Below are positions 1-8,772 of a stretch of 64,000 nucleotides of DNA, one piece after another (positions within the stretch are counted from its first letter, which is position 1; each line of letters begins with the position of its first letter). A program made the translations under genes and the position numbers. Under the pieces are notes generated by a model. It was not told where the DNA came from, searched no databases, and was given only the letters and a program-made list of their open reading frames with translations. This DNA comes from Natronolimnohabitans sp. A-GB9 (GTDB lineage: Archaea; Halobacteriota; Halobacteria; Halobacteriales; Natrialbaceae), in the NCBI RefSeq assembly GCF_030848565.1, contig NZ_JAVDDV010000002.1, positions 186,001 to 250,000 on the forward strand. The letters are read 5' to 3'.

Positions 1-592
1 TCGTTTCGTTCAGCGCTTCCTCGAGCACTGCGGTTCGTTCCTCGAGTTCGGCCTGCTCTGCCTCGAGTTCGGCCCGTTCTTCCTCGAGTTCCTCGGCATC
101 GGCCTCGATAGCCTCACCGCGTTCCTCGAGTTCCTCGGCCTCGGCCTCGAGTTCGGCCTGTTCTTCCTCGAGCTCCTCGGCCTCGGCTTCGATCTCGTCG
201 ACCTCCGCTTCGGTGATCGCGGTGATCGCGACGATGTTCTCGACGCCCGTTATCGGATCGTCCTCGACGAGCGTGTCGGTTACCGACTCGTTCGCGTTGA
301 TTTCCTGTTGGAACTCGAGTGAACCGACAAGCGACTCCTGTGTGAGGACGTTATCGCCCCTGGCTATCAGTTGGACTGTTGTGGTGTTTTCGTCCTCCTC
401 GACGACGAAGCGATCGTCGACGTCCTCGAGTGCCTCGGCTTCCGGCGACTCGCTTTCGAACTGATCGAGCGACGAGTCGTCGTCGACCATCGGCATCCCG
501 GCACCGACAAGCGCCGTCGTCAACAGGAGTACAACGATGACGATCCGTGACCGTCCGGCAACGACGTCGGCGACGCGATTCGGGACGCTCAT
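1..592 (-). CDS. RND/MMPL-type exporter, N-terminal part (cut by window edge)
   Basis: The visible 197 residues start with MSVPNRVADVV, followed by one membrane segment (about residues 14-31) and an extracytoplasmic stretch. From about residue 125 there is a long coiled coil built of ELEEE/ELEAE heptads that runs off the window start. This arrangement matches haloarchaeal MMPL-like members of the RND exporter superfamily, which have a transmembrane helix, a large outer domain and further helices. The start is supported by GAGGAGGGG 6-14 bases upstream. The substrate cannot be told. The 3' part with the multi-helix bundle is outside the window, so the family call is moderate. Confidence 0.68.
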   Translation of the reverse strand, partial: MSVPNRVADVVAGRSRIVIVVLLLTTALVGAGMPMVDDDSSLDQFESESPEAEALEDVDDRFVVEEDENTTTVQLIARGDNVLTQESLVGSLEFQQEINANESVTDTLVEDDPITGVENIVAITAITEAEVDEIEAEAEELEEEQAELEAEAEELEERGEAIEADAEELEEERAELEAEQAELEERTAVLEEALNET

Positions 593-954
593 CGACTCCC
601 CTCCTCGAAAACCGGCGGCAGCTCTTGGGGGACCATTCTGTTGTTATGATCCTACAAACTGTATCCATATACCTGTTCGGATAGGCACACTGAATGTGTA
701 CTACTGACACGGTGCCACCCGCTGCCAACCGGTGTGACGGTCGCCTATCCCGGTGCGCTGGCACTGCCACAGGCAGGTCGTGGGGTCGGTGGCATTGCCC
801 GGTCTCCTGTCGTCACTGATTACCATTCGCCGATCCCAACCCTGGTGGGGCTCGCCCCCCGCGGGGCATCGGTACAGCAGCTCATATGGCGGACGGCAGT
901 CCTATTGTGTGCCGTCGGAACAATCAGAAAAGAAGCCTGTCGCGGTCAGTTCGA
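593..954. other. Intergenic region with exporter promoter
   Basis: This 362-base gap lies between the exporter start and the end of the metallohydrolase gene. On the minus strand it holds a TATA-like GTATATGG (plus coordinates about 665-672) and a Shine-Dalgarno GAGGAGGGG (598-606), implying a leadered exporter mRNA. A GC-rich hairpin GCCCC/GGGGC lies around 855-868. The short open frames here do not look coding. Confidence 0.45.
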
Positions 955-1689
955 CTACTCGACCGTGATCGTCTTGAGATCCTCGGCGAATCGGACGTCG
1001 CCGTCGTAGTGGGCACCGATCGACTCGAGCATCTCCTCGTGGTGACCGTCGGTATGGGGATAGAGGTGAGTTAAGTAGACCCGACCGATCTCACGGCCGG
1101 CCAGCGCTTTCCCGAGCGTCTCGGGGGTCGGATGGTTCGAGACGTCGACGTCGTCAGGGAACGAACAGTCGTGGGCCAGAATCGCCGACCCCTCCGCGAA
1201 GTTCGCCAGACCGGCGAAGGCCTCGCTGTCGCCACTGTAGGTAAACAGGTCGCCGAAGCGGTAGGCCAGACACGGCAGCGAGTGACGCGTCTCGTAGGCC
1301 GAAACGTCGAATCCAGCGACGGTGAATTCGCCGGGGACGACCTCCCGGACCTGCAGGTCCAGTTTCCCTTGCATGTACTCGTGGACCGAGAGGAGGTCGT
1401 CGAGCAAGGACTTCGTCCCCTGTGGCCCGACGACCTCGAGGTGGTCCTCGCCGGCGAGCCAGCGAGCTTTCATCAGCGGGAGCAGGTCTGCGATGTGGTC
1501 GAGGTGGTGGTGGGTCAACAGGACCGTCGAGACGTTCTCGTAGCCGACGCCGGACTGCTGGAGCCGGTGGAGGACGCCCGACCCGCAGTCGACCAGGAGC
1601 GTTCGGCCGTCGTCCTGGACGAGGATTCCCGTCTGGAACCGCTCGCCGGTCGGCATCGCGCTGCCGCTTCCGAGAAAGGTAACACGCAT
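955..1689 (-). CDS. MBL-fold metallohydrolase, RNase Z-like
   Basis: A 244-residue metallo-beta-lactamase-fold enzyme. The N-terminus MRVTFLGSGSAMP is typical of the RNase Z/ElaC branch. The zinc motif THHHLDH is at residues 59-65, and further ligands are offered by the later AHDCSF and YLTHLYPH stretches. Members process tRNA 3' ends or hydrolyse phosphodiesters. This protein is shorter than classical RNase Z (about 300 residues) and I see no clear exosite arm, so another phosphodiesterase role is equally possible. The start was taken at the MRVTF methionine because the 37 residues in frame before it do not resemble the fold. Confidence 0.83.
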   Translation of the reverse strand: MRVTFLGSGSAMPTGERFQTGILVQDDGRTLLVDCGSGVLHRLQQSGVGYENVSTVLLTHHHLDHIADLLPLMKARWLAGEDHLEVVGPQGTKSLLDDLLSVHEYMQGKLDLQVREVVPGEFTVAGFDVSAYETRHSLPCLAYRFGDLFTYSGDSEAFAGLANFAEGSAILAHDCSFPDDVDVSNHPTPETLGKALAGREIGRVYLTHLYPHTDGHHEEMLESIGAHYDGDVRFAEDLKTITVE

Positions 1690-1819
1690 ACTACTGACTG
1701 ACACAGGCCGCTCCGATAAGTGTAGTCTTCTCGCGGACGCCCGATGACGTTCGATCACCGGCGGAGTCAGTTCGAAGACTGCCCGCAGGACGGTTCGCAC
1801 TCGCCGAGTCGACTGCGGG

Positions 1820-2728
1820 CTACCCGTCTCGATCTGGTCTGGCCTGAGCGCGGACGGCTCGCTCGTTTGGGTTGTACAGAAATCGATCGTACGTCCCGCG
1901 GTACGATCCTAACAGGGGCTCACCGCTGGTCGTGTCGATCCCGAGCGTCCGTGGTCGACCCTCCGTCTCGTACTCGTCGGCGGTATCGTTCGGATCGTAG
2001 ACGGCGAACGTCACGGCGGTCTCGGTAGCCTCATAATCGTAGAGAAGAACGTAGTGTCCCTGGAGTACGTCCTCGCCGGTCAGCGTCACGCCTGCCGTCC
2101 CGTGCGTATCGAGTGCAACACGAAGCTCGCGGGCCTGTTCGCGGTAGTCGATCCATCTCGGATCGAGAAGCGGCCACCGCGCTGCCCACGAGTCGGCGTC
2201 GAGAAACTGGCTCCGGTGGAGTCGCTCGATATCGTTGCGTACGGGCGCCGTGTCTTCGTCCTCGAGTGGCTCGTTCACGTGGGTGATCTCGCTCACCGAC
2301 GCGTGATCGATGGGAACGGCGTCCGGCACTTCGGCGTACCACTGCGCCGCTCCTGCGATGCCGTAACAGTTCCCCTTGGTTCCAAACAGCTTCTCCGCGT
2401 TCGCATAGAGCGTGCTCACGAACGCCCCGCCGAGGAGTTCGGAAACGTCGGTCGTCGAGAGGGGTGGCCCCGTTCGCGCGATTTCGTTCTGGCCGGCGGT
2501 GAGAAACGTCCGAACGTCGCTCTCGGAGACGAACTCGGACGGATCGACGGCCGTCAATGGCGTGGCGTAGTTGTCGAACCCGAACCCATCGACGACCGGC
2601 TCGAAATCCGACCCCGGTCCCGTCCCCGACGGTGACGACCGCAGCTTCCGCGCCGCGACCGCACCGACGGCTACTCCGGCCGGAACTGCAAGCCCGCGGA
2701 GCAGATCGCGACGCGTACGTCGGGTCAT
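1820..2728 (-). CDS. Tat-exported protein with papain-like Cys-His-Asp pattern
   Basis: A 302-residue protein. It starts with a twin-arginine signal (TRRDLLRGL followed by a hydrophobic run to about residue 26), so export in folded form is expected. The mature part shows GNCYGIA (Cys121), GHYVLLYDY (His225) and AVYDPND (Asp245), in the order and spacing of a papain/C39-like cysteine peptidase or transglutaminase-fold domain. That function is my inference; I do not recognise a named family. The start at MTRRTRRD was chosen because the signal peptide begins there; the frame is open upstream. Confidence 0.6.
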   Translation of the reverse strand: MTRRTRRDLLRGLAVPAGVAVGAVAARKLRSSPSGTGPGSDFEPVVDGFGFDNYATPLTAVDPSEFVSESDVRTFLTAGQNEIARTGPPLSTTDVSELLGGAFVSTLYANAEKLFGTKGNCYGIAGAAQWYAEVPDAVPIDHASVSEITHVNEPLEDEDTAPVRNDIERLHRSQFLDADSWAARWPLLDPRWIDYREQARELRVALDTHGTAGVTLTGEDVLQGHYVLLYDYEATETAVTFAVYDPNDTADEYETEGRPRTLGIDTTSGEPLLGSYRGTYDRFLYNPNERAVRAQARPDRDG

Positions 2729-2899
2729 CTGCTGTGGAAGGTCGGGTCGTCCGGGCGAACGCTCGACACGCCGATTCGTACCACCGGAATTCAGTATAGA
2801 CGTCATCCCTGCGATCGCCGGCACCGCGGATCCGGCCTCGACAGTCCCGCTTACAGCGGATGTCGACCATTCGTGGTGACTCGGTCACGTACCTTCGAC

Positions 2900-2921
2900 T
2901 GATACTGCCGGACAGCACGAT
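2900..2921. repeat. Dispersed repeat, left-end copy
   Basis: The sequence TGATACTGCCGGACAGCACG matches the left end of the full element at 6910-7023. Here no clear right end follows. It lies between the Tat-exported protein gene (minus) and the small membrane protein gene (plus). Confidence 0.6.
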
Positions 2922-2998
2922 CCGACGATCGTTCCCGCGCTGTCGGAATTGGGAGGGGTTTTTCGGTTTCGGGGACCGAACGTCCTAGCAGAAGATCT

Positions 2999-3253
2999 GT
3001 GTCATACCTCGAGTACTACGACAAACTCCTGCTCGCAATCATCGGGAGTCTCATGCTCGGGATCGCAGTCGGCGTCGCGACGTCGATTGCGTTCACCACC
3101 GGTATCGCCGTCGGGGCAGCGCTCGCGACGGTGTTCGTCTACGAGGCGATGTTCCGCAACCCGCCGCTGCCGCCGTCGGCTTCGGGACGGGCCGTTGCCG
3201 CCGTCGGTTGGCACGCATTTCTCGCCGTCGTTCTCGTCGCTGCCGCGGTCTGA
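2999..3253 (+). CDS. Small membrane protein, haloarchaeal conserved type
   Basis: An 84-residue protein starting at GTG (MSYLEYYDKLL). Three hydrophobic segments are visible at about residues 10-30, 32-48 and 66-84, and the middle holds the short loop FRNPPLPP. G/C-rich third positions support coding. It has no recognisable enzymatic motif. The stop codon TGA is the first triplet of a TGATACGG repeat. A membrane location is clear; the role is unknown. Confidence 0.65.
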   Translation: MSYLEYYDKLLLAIIGSLMLGIAVGVATSIAFTTGIAVGAALATVFVYEAMFRNPPLPPSASGRAVAAVGWHAFLAVVLVAAAV

Positions 3254-3286
3254 TACGGCGACGCCGCAACTCCGCCGACGCGTTGC

Positions 3287-3396
3287 ATCTGCCGGACAGA
3301 ACTATTCACCGTCGGTCGCACTCCTGCGGCCGTTGCCGCCGGTGGCGGCCGCGAATTCGCGACCGACGGCTCACTGACTGCTGTCCGACAGTATCA
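3287..3396. repeat. Palindromic dispersed element (MITE-like)
   Basis: The left end ATCTGCCGGACAG (3287-3299) and right end CTGTCCGACAGTATCA (3381-3396) are inverted copies of each other. Inside are a perfect 11-bp inverted repeat, CCGTCGGTCGC (3309-3319) with GCGACCGACGG (3359-3369), and a nested GCGGCCG/CGGCCGC pair. It resembles the element at 6910-7023 in ends and inner sequence. It sits before the helicase gene. Confidence 0.75.
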
Positions 3397-3449
3397 CTTT
3401 CGCTCCGGTGGCCAAACCCTCTTATCTGCCGGCCACCGAGACGACGACG

Positions 3450-6203
3450 ATGAACGGGACCGACGGCCTCGAGTTGCCGGTCGACGACGACGCCCTCCCC
3501 TTCGATCCCGACGCCGTCACGGTCGAAGACGGCGACGTCTTCGAACTGCTCGAGCCCGCGGTCCAGGAGTGGTGGCTCGAGGCGTTTGGCGAGTACGTCC
3601 CCGAGAACGGGGGCTTTTTTACGCCGCCACAGCGGGGTGCGATCCCGAACGTCTACGACGGCGAGAACACGCTGATCTGTGCGCCGACTGGCAGTGGGAA
3701 GACACAAGCGAGCTTCTGTGCGATCATCAACGAACTCTACAGACGTGACCGGGAGGCAGAAGACGGCCTCGAGAACGCCGTCTACTGTCTCTACGTCTCC
3801 CCACTCAAATCCCTCGCCAACGACATCCACCGCAACCTCGAGGTGCCACTCGAGGGAATCGAATCGATCGTCGACACACGAGACGGTGAGCCGGCGATGG
3901 GTGAGATCCGCCACGCGATCCGTCACGGCGACACCGACGACAGCGAGCGCCAGCGGATGCTCGAGGAGACGCCCCACATCCTCAACACGACGCCCGAAAC
4001 CCTCGCGATCTTGCTGAACTCGCCGAAGTTCCGCGAGAAGCTCCGGACCGTCGAGTACGTCATCGTCGACGAGATCCACTCGCTGGCCGCTGGAAAACGG
4101 GGGACCCACCTGTCGGTGAGCCTCGAGCGCCTCGAGGCGATGGTCGACCACGACATCACCAGAATCGGCTGTTCGGCGACGGTCGAGCCGCTCGAGGAGG
4201 TCGCCGAGTTCCTCGTCGGCCGTAAGGAACCCGGTGGTTCGTCACGGGGGTACGACGTCGTCGACGCCCGCTTCGCCCGCGAGTTCGATATCGAACTCGA
4301 GTGTCCGACCGACGACCTGATCAACACATCTCGGGACGTCGTGCAAGATCGGTTCTATCGGATGCTCCACGACCACATTCAGGACCACACCAACACGATC
4401 GTGTTCACCAACACGCGTTCGGGTGCCGAGCGGGTTTTGCACAACCTCCGGGAACGGTTCGACGCCTACGACGAGGATAACTCGGGCTGTCACCACGGCA
4501 GCCTCTCGAAGGAGGTCAGACAGGATATCGAGCAGCGACTCAAAGCGGGACGCCTCGACGTCGTGACTTCCTCGACGAGCCTCGAGCTGGGGATCGACAT
4601 GCCCCACGTCGACCTCGTCGTGCAGGTTGGCTCGCCGAAGTCCGTCGCTGCCTTGCTCCAGCGCGTCGGGCGAGCGGGCCACCGCGTCGGCCAGACGGTC
4701 ACGGGCCGAGTCGTCGCCCTCGATCGGGACGAGCTGCTCGAGTGTGCCGTGATGCTGAAGAAAGCCGAGGAGGGGTTCGTCGACTCGGTCTCGATCCCGG
4801 AAAACGCCCAGGACGTCGCCGCCCAGCACGTCTACGGGATGGCCATCGCCGAGATCCGCCCGGAGTCGGACGTGACGGGGATCCTCCGGCGAGCCTACCC
4901 CTACCGGAACTACTCCGACGAGAAGTGGGAGTCGCTCTGTCGGTATCTCACCGCCGAGTACGCGGGCCTCGAGGAGAAAAACGTCTACGCGAAGATCTGG
5001 CGCGACGAGAACGATCCGCCCGACGGCGAGCACCACCACGAGGCGTTTCCCGTCGGCGAGCCCCTGATCGGCAAACGCGGCCGGCTGGCGCGGGTGATCT
5101 ACATGACCAACATCGGGACGATCCCCGACTCCTTTAGTTGCGACGTCTACACGCGCGCCGGCGACGAGTGGGTCGGACAACTCGACGAGGACTACCTCGA
5201 TACCGTAGAGAAAGGTGACGTCTTCGTGCTGGGCGGCGATCACTTCGAGTATCGCTACCGTCGCGGCTCGAAGGTGTACGTCGACCGGACGAGCGCACGG
5301 CCTACGGTTCCCTCCTGGTACTCCGAGCGCCTGCCGCTGTCGTACGACCTGGGCCGTGAGATCCTCCGGTTCCAGGGCGAACTGCTCGAGCGCTACGACG
5401 CGGGTGGCCCGCCGCGGGTCCGTGCGTGGCTCAGAGAGTTCCCGTTAGACGACGACAGCGTGCGGGCGATCGCGCGGCTGTTCGAACACCAGCTCCGGTA
5501 TGCGGGCCCCGAGAGCGTCAGCACCGACGCGCGGCTGGCGATCGAGGTCGTCCGCGACCACGAGGAGTACGAACGCCACTACTACGTCCACTCGGCGTAC
5601 GGCCGGAAGCTAAACGACGGGTTCTCCAGGCTGCTCGCCTATCGCTGCGCCCAGGCGGCGACCGCCAACGTCCGCGTCGCCGTCGCGGACAACGGCTTCG
5701 TGCTCTCGATGCCGCTGAATCGGAAGGTCGACCTCGAGGGGATCGTCGACGGCCTCTCCGCCGACGCCGTTCGCGAGGATCTCCGGGCGGCCATCTCTGG
5801 GACGGACCTCCTCCAGCGGTACTTCCGGATCAACGCGACTCGGTCGTTGATGATCCTCAAACGCTACAAGGGCTACGAGAAATCGGCCAGCGAACAGCAG
5901 GTCTCGAGTGAGATGCTACTCGGGTTCGCAGAGGAGTTAGACGAGTTCGCGGTCATCGAGGAGACCTACCGCGAGATTCTCGAGGACAAACTCAACGTCG
6001 CCGAACTCGAAGCGATCGTCGACGCGATCGACACCGGAGCGATCACGGTCGAGCGCCACCTCCTCGATTCGCCGACGCCACGAGCCTTCGGTCTGGCGAC
6101 GCTGTCGGCCAGCGACGTCGTCCTCGCGGAAGACGAAAGTGAAGCCCTCCAGGCGTTTCACGAGCACGTCCTCGAGGAGATCGGCGACGATCCCCCAAAC
6201 TGA
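3450..6203 (+). CDS. ATP-dependent Lhr-type helicase (DEAD/DEAH box)
   Basis: A 917-residue superfamily 2 helicase. Walker A APTGSGKT is at residues 78-85, motif II VDEIHSL near 206, GCSATV shortly after, and motif VI QRVGRAGHRVG near 403. After the two RecA domains come about 500 residues of the winged-helix and Lhr-core type. Archaeal Lhr proteins unwind branched DNA and RNA:DNA hybrids and are tied to repair. Length and motif spacing fit. An upstream GTG at 3408 would add 14 residues; the ATG at 3450 (MNGTDG) is preferred because the extra residues do not resemble the domain. Confidence 0.9.
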   Translation: MNGTDGLELPVDDDALPFDPDAVTVEDGDVFELLEPAVQEWWLEAFGEYVPENGGFFTPPQRGAIPNVYDGENTLICAPTGSGKTQASFCAIINELYRRDREAEDGLENAVYCLYVSPLKSLANDIHRNLEVPLEGIESIVDTRDGEPAMGEIRHAIRHGDTDDSERQRMLEETPHILNTTPETLAILLNSPKFREKLRTVEYVIVDEIHSLAAGKRGTHLSVSLERLEAMVDHDITRIGCSATVEPLEEVAEFLVGRKEPGGSSRGYDVVDARFAREFDIELECPTDDLINTSRDVVQDRFYRMLHDHIQDHTNTIVFTNTRSGAERVLHNLRERFDAYDEDNSGCHHGSLSKEVRQDIEQRLKAGRLDVVTSSTSLELGIDMPHVDLVVQVGSPKSVAALLQRVGRAGHRVGQTVTGRVVALDRDELLECAVMLKKAEEGFVDSVSIPENAQDVAAQHVYGMAIAEIRPESDVTGILRRAYPYRNYSDEKWESLCRYLTAEYAGLEEKNVYAKIWRDENDPPDGEHHHEAFPVGEPLIGKRGRLARVIYMTNIGTIPDSFSCDVYTRAGDEWVGQLDEDYLDTVEKGDVFVLGGDHFEYRYRRGSKVYVDRTSARPTVPSWYSERLPLSYDLGREILRFQGELLERYDAGGPPRVRAWLREFPLDDDSVRAIARLFEHQLRYAGPESVSTDARLAIEVVRDHEEYERHYYVHSAYGRKLNDGFSRLLAYRCAQAATANVRVAVADNGFVLSMPLNRKVDLEGIVDGLSADAVREDLRAAISGTDLLQRYFRINATRSLMILKRYKGYEKSASEQQVSSEMLLGFAEELDEFAVIEETYREILEDKLNVAELEAIVDAIDTGAITVERHLLDSPTPRAFGLATLSASDVVLAEDESEALQAFHEHVLEEIGDDPPN

Positions 6204-6387
6204 CTTGATAGTAGACGCGAAACTGGGAGTATGATACTGGTACGGACGCTCGAACGGGAGTGGAGCGACCGCTGGCAGTCCGGCACCGACCGCTCGACAC
6301 ACCGACGGCGGTCCGCCGACCGATCCGAACGCGGCCGTTCGAACGCCCGCGGAGCGCGACCGACGCCCTTCCAGACCGACCGGAACG

Positions 6388-6912
6388 ATGACTGACGACG
6401 AGCGACCGAACTGGGACTTCAAGGACCGCGATATCGCCATCCTGTGTGAACTCTCGAGGGATCCACAGCTCTCCTCCAGGGAGTTGACGGACGTCCTCGA
6501 ATCGGAGTACGGGATCGACGTCTCACACGTCACCGTCAGTGAGTCGATCCGCCGGATGCGCGACGAGGGCGTCTTCCGGGAAGCGATCATCCCCAACGAG
6601 GAGTACTACACGTTCGCGCTGTTCGAGTTCAAGTTCAACACCGAACACTTCGACGAGGGGTGGCGAGACGCGATGGAGTCGATCCGAGACGACAAGCACA
6701 CCCTGTTTTTCTTCCTCGCAGACGGGGAGTACCAGTGGAAAACCGTCATGATGTTCCCCGATCTCGAGGCGATCTCGAGGTGGATCCACGACTGCTACAA
6801 GAACCACGGCGACGTCATCGAGAACATCCGTAACTCGTCGGTCCACAAGGTGCTCAAGTTCCAGACGGACCCACAGATTTACGAGGATCTCGGTGAGGAA
6901 CACGGCGAGTGA
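6388..6912 (+). CDS. Lrp/AsnC-like winged helix-turn-helix regulator
   Basis: A 174-residue protein. Residues about 10-65 form a winged helix of the Lrp/AsnC kind (FKDRDIAILCELSRD, LSSRELTDVL, VTVSESIRRMRDEG). The C-terminal part is longer and less typical than the usual ligand-binding RAM domain, with aromatic-rich strands around HTLFFFLADGEYQW. DNA binding is likely; the effector and targets are unknown. Its stop TGA opens a 114-bp palindromic repeat element, and it converges on the amine oxidase gene. Confidence 0.75.
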   Translation: MTDDERPNWDFKDRDIAILCELSRDPQLSSRELTDVLESEYGIDVSHVTVSESIRRMRDEGVFREAIIPNEEYYTFALFEFKFNTEHFDEGWRDAMESIRDDKHTLFFFLADGEYQWKTVMMFPDLEAISRWIHDCYKNHGDVIENIRNSSVHKVLKFQTDPQIYEDLGEEHGE

Positions 6913-7023
6913 TACTGCCGGACAGCACGATTCACCGATCGGTCGCGCGACTGCGGCCGTCCCAACGGGTGACGGCCGCAGTCGCGCGACCGACGTTTCA
7001 TTGACTACTGTCCGGTAGTATGA
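6910..7023. repeat. Full dispersed palindromic element with 22-bp perfect arms
   Basis: The ends are TGATACTGCCGGACAGCAC (6910-6928) and the inverted CTACTGTCCGGTAGTATGA (to 7023). In the centre, 6940-6961 and 6971-6992 are a perfect 22-bp inverted repeat with a 9-base loop. The first TGA is the stop codon of the Lrp-like gene. It contains no open frame. It may act as a bidirectional terminator between the convergent genes, or be a non-autonomous mobile element. Confidence 0.85.
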
Positions 7024-7079
7024 GAATTACCCCCAAGGCGAGACCGGACGTATCGGCAGTCGTCGATCCGAACTCGACG

Positions 7080-8441
7080 TCACGGAAGCCGATCGCGAAC
7101 CGCGCTCGCGGCTCGCTCGCCGGAGCGGATCGCCCCCTCCATGTATCCACGCCACTCGAGTGCTGTCTCCGAACCAGCCCAATGAATCGGGCCGACGGGG
7201 TCAGAGAGAGCCTGGCTGCCGTTAGTCAGGGCACCCGGCGCCATCGCAGCGTTGTAACCGCCCGCCGACCACGGCGTTTTGGTCCATCGCTTGTCGACGT
7301 ACTCGAGCGGGTCGCCGGCGCGTGGGCCAAAGTACTGGGATAGCTCCTCGAGGATGCGTTGACGGCGATCGTCGAGGCTCCGATCGCTCCACTCGAGGGC
7401 AGGGGCGCCGGCGACGAATCCGACGAGGATGCCACACGATTCGTCCGGCGGGGTCGCGTCGGCGACCTCCTCGATCACACCGTCGTCGGCGAGTACTGAC
7501 CCGGAGTAGCCATCGGCCCGCCAGAACGGCTCGTCGTACACCGCGAACCACTTGAGTACCGACCCCATCGGCGTTCGTTGCGTGAGCCACTCTCGACGCG
7601 CCGGGAGCGCCGGTTCGTAGTCGATCCTGCCGGCCAGCGTCGGCGAAACCGTAACGATGGCATACGAGCCGGTGGCGGTTCCGTCCTCGGTACTGACGGT
7701 CACGTCGTCGCCGCTCCAGTCGATCGCCGTCACCGGTTCGGCCAGCCGAACTCGACCGTCGAGGTCGTCGGCCAGGCGCCGTGAGAGCTGTTGGGTGCCG
7801 CCGCGAAGCCGGGACGCCTCCGTCTCGCGGTCCCCGTCCACGAGACCCTCGAGTCCGCCCCCAGCGTTGACAGCCGCGAGGAAATACAGCAGTGAAATCT
7901 CGGCCGGTTCGACGGTGAATTCGGCGCGGACGAACGCCTCGAACGCTCGTCGTGCGGTGTCCGTATCGAGTGTCTCCCGAAGCCAGGACTCGAGCGTCGT
8001 CGCGTCCCAGACATCGGCGTTTGGGGCGTCGGCGGGAGATTCGAGTGGCACCCGTCGGCGGAGCGTTTCGATTCGGTCGACCGCTGCTACCAGATCCGTC
8101 TCCGCCTCGTCGGGAAGGGCACGGAACGGCGACTCGTCCTCGAAAACCGTCCCCGAAACCGCGAGCTGGGCCGTTCCCGAATCGTACTGCGAGACCAACT
8201 CGAGATCGAACTCCTCGACGAGTTCGAGTACCCGGTCGTGTTCGGCACCGACCCATTGAGCGCCGAGGTCGATCCGTTCTCCGTTCGAAAGCGTGTGCTC
8301 GGCCGTCCGTCCACCGACGCGATCGCGTGCCTCGAGGACGGTCACGTCGTAGCCCGCCGTTTCGAGCGCTCGAGCCGCCGTCAGGCCTGCCAGTCCAGCG
8401 CCGACGACGACGGTGTCTATTGTCGTGTGGGTCGTAGTCAT
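7080..8441 (-). CDS. FAD-dependent amine oxidase-family oxidoreductase
   Basis: A 453-residue flavoprotein. The Rossmann dinucleotide motif VVGAGLAGLTAARAL is at residues 12-26, and the second FAD contact VLEARDRVGGR at 35-45. The C-terminal FAD motif is near the end (IHWAGSETALEWRGYMEGAI). This is the layout of monoamine and polyamine oxidases and related flavin amine oxidases. The substrate cannot be assigned. The covalent-FAD cysteine of mammalian MAO is not seen, so FAD is likely bound non-covalently. It is monocistronic and its 3' end faces the palindromic element. Confidence 0.88.
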   Translation of the reverse strand: MTTTHTTIDTVVVGAGLAGLTAARALETAGYDVTVLEARDRVGGRTAEHTLSNGERIDLGAQWVGAEHDRVLELVEEFDLELVSQYDSGTAQLAVSGTVFEDESPFRALPDEAETDLVAAVDRIETLRRRVPLESPADAPNADVWDATTLESWLRETLDTDTARRAFEAFVRAEFTVEPAEISLLYFLAAVNAGGGLEGLVDGDRETEASRLRGGTQQLSRRLADDLDGRVRLAEPVTAIDWSGDDVTVSTEDGTATGSYAIVTVSPTLAGRIDYEPALPARREWLTQRTPMGSVLKWFAVYDEPFWRADGYSGSVLADDGVIEEVADATPPDESCGILVGFVAGAPALEWSDRSLDDRRQRILEELSQYFGPRAGDPLEYVDKRWTKTPWSAGGYNAAMAPGALTNGSQALSDPVGPIHWAGSETALEWRGYMEGAIRSGERAASAVRDRLP

Positions 8442-8772
8442 CGTCTCACCACCCGATCAGCAAAGGGGTTCGGCGTGACGCTTCGCTTCCGGCGCCGATG
8501 AAGGCTTTGGTTCCGATTCAGAATCGCACATCTCAGCACGCACAGGGACCTTAACCTTCGAGTCGTAAAGTCATGGGATAGAATGATTCCAGAGTTCTGA
8601 CTACATCACGCAGAGTTTCGCACGTTCTCCCAAACCCTTTTCAGCGACTCTGACTAACTGGTTAGTTAGATGCAGTCCGGAGTGACGACGGGGCCACGAA
8701 CCCCGAGGCCGACCGACCGACGGCGTATCGCGGATCGAACGACAGCCCTGACCCGCTGGAGGCAGTGAACAC
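8442..8772. other. Divergent intergenic region
   Basis: This 331-base gap separates the divergent amine oxidase and MFS genes and must carry both promoters. The clearest structure is the palindrome at 8651-8668. An AT-richer stretch with TTAACC lies near 8551-8556. No coding frame with good codon bias was seen. Confidence 0.4.
8651..8668. promoter_or_regulatory. Palindromic operator candidate upstream of MFS exporter
   Basis: ACTAACTGGTTAGT (8653-8666) is a perfect 14-bp palindrome. It extends to TGACTAAC/GTTAGTTA with one mismatch, about 105 bases before the exporter start. TetR-family regulators commonly bind such sites, and drug exporters are common TetR targets. No regulator gene is adjacent, so the binder is unknown. 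Confidence 0.5.

Noticed and set aside
734-1009. Short plus-strand open frame between exporter and metallohydrolase genes
   Set aside because: No ribosome-binding site, no family pattern, and it overlaps the end of the metallohydrolase gene on the other strand.
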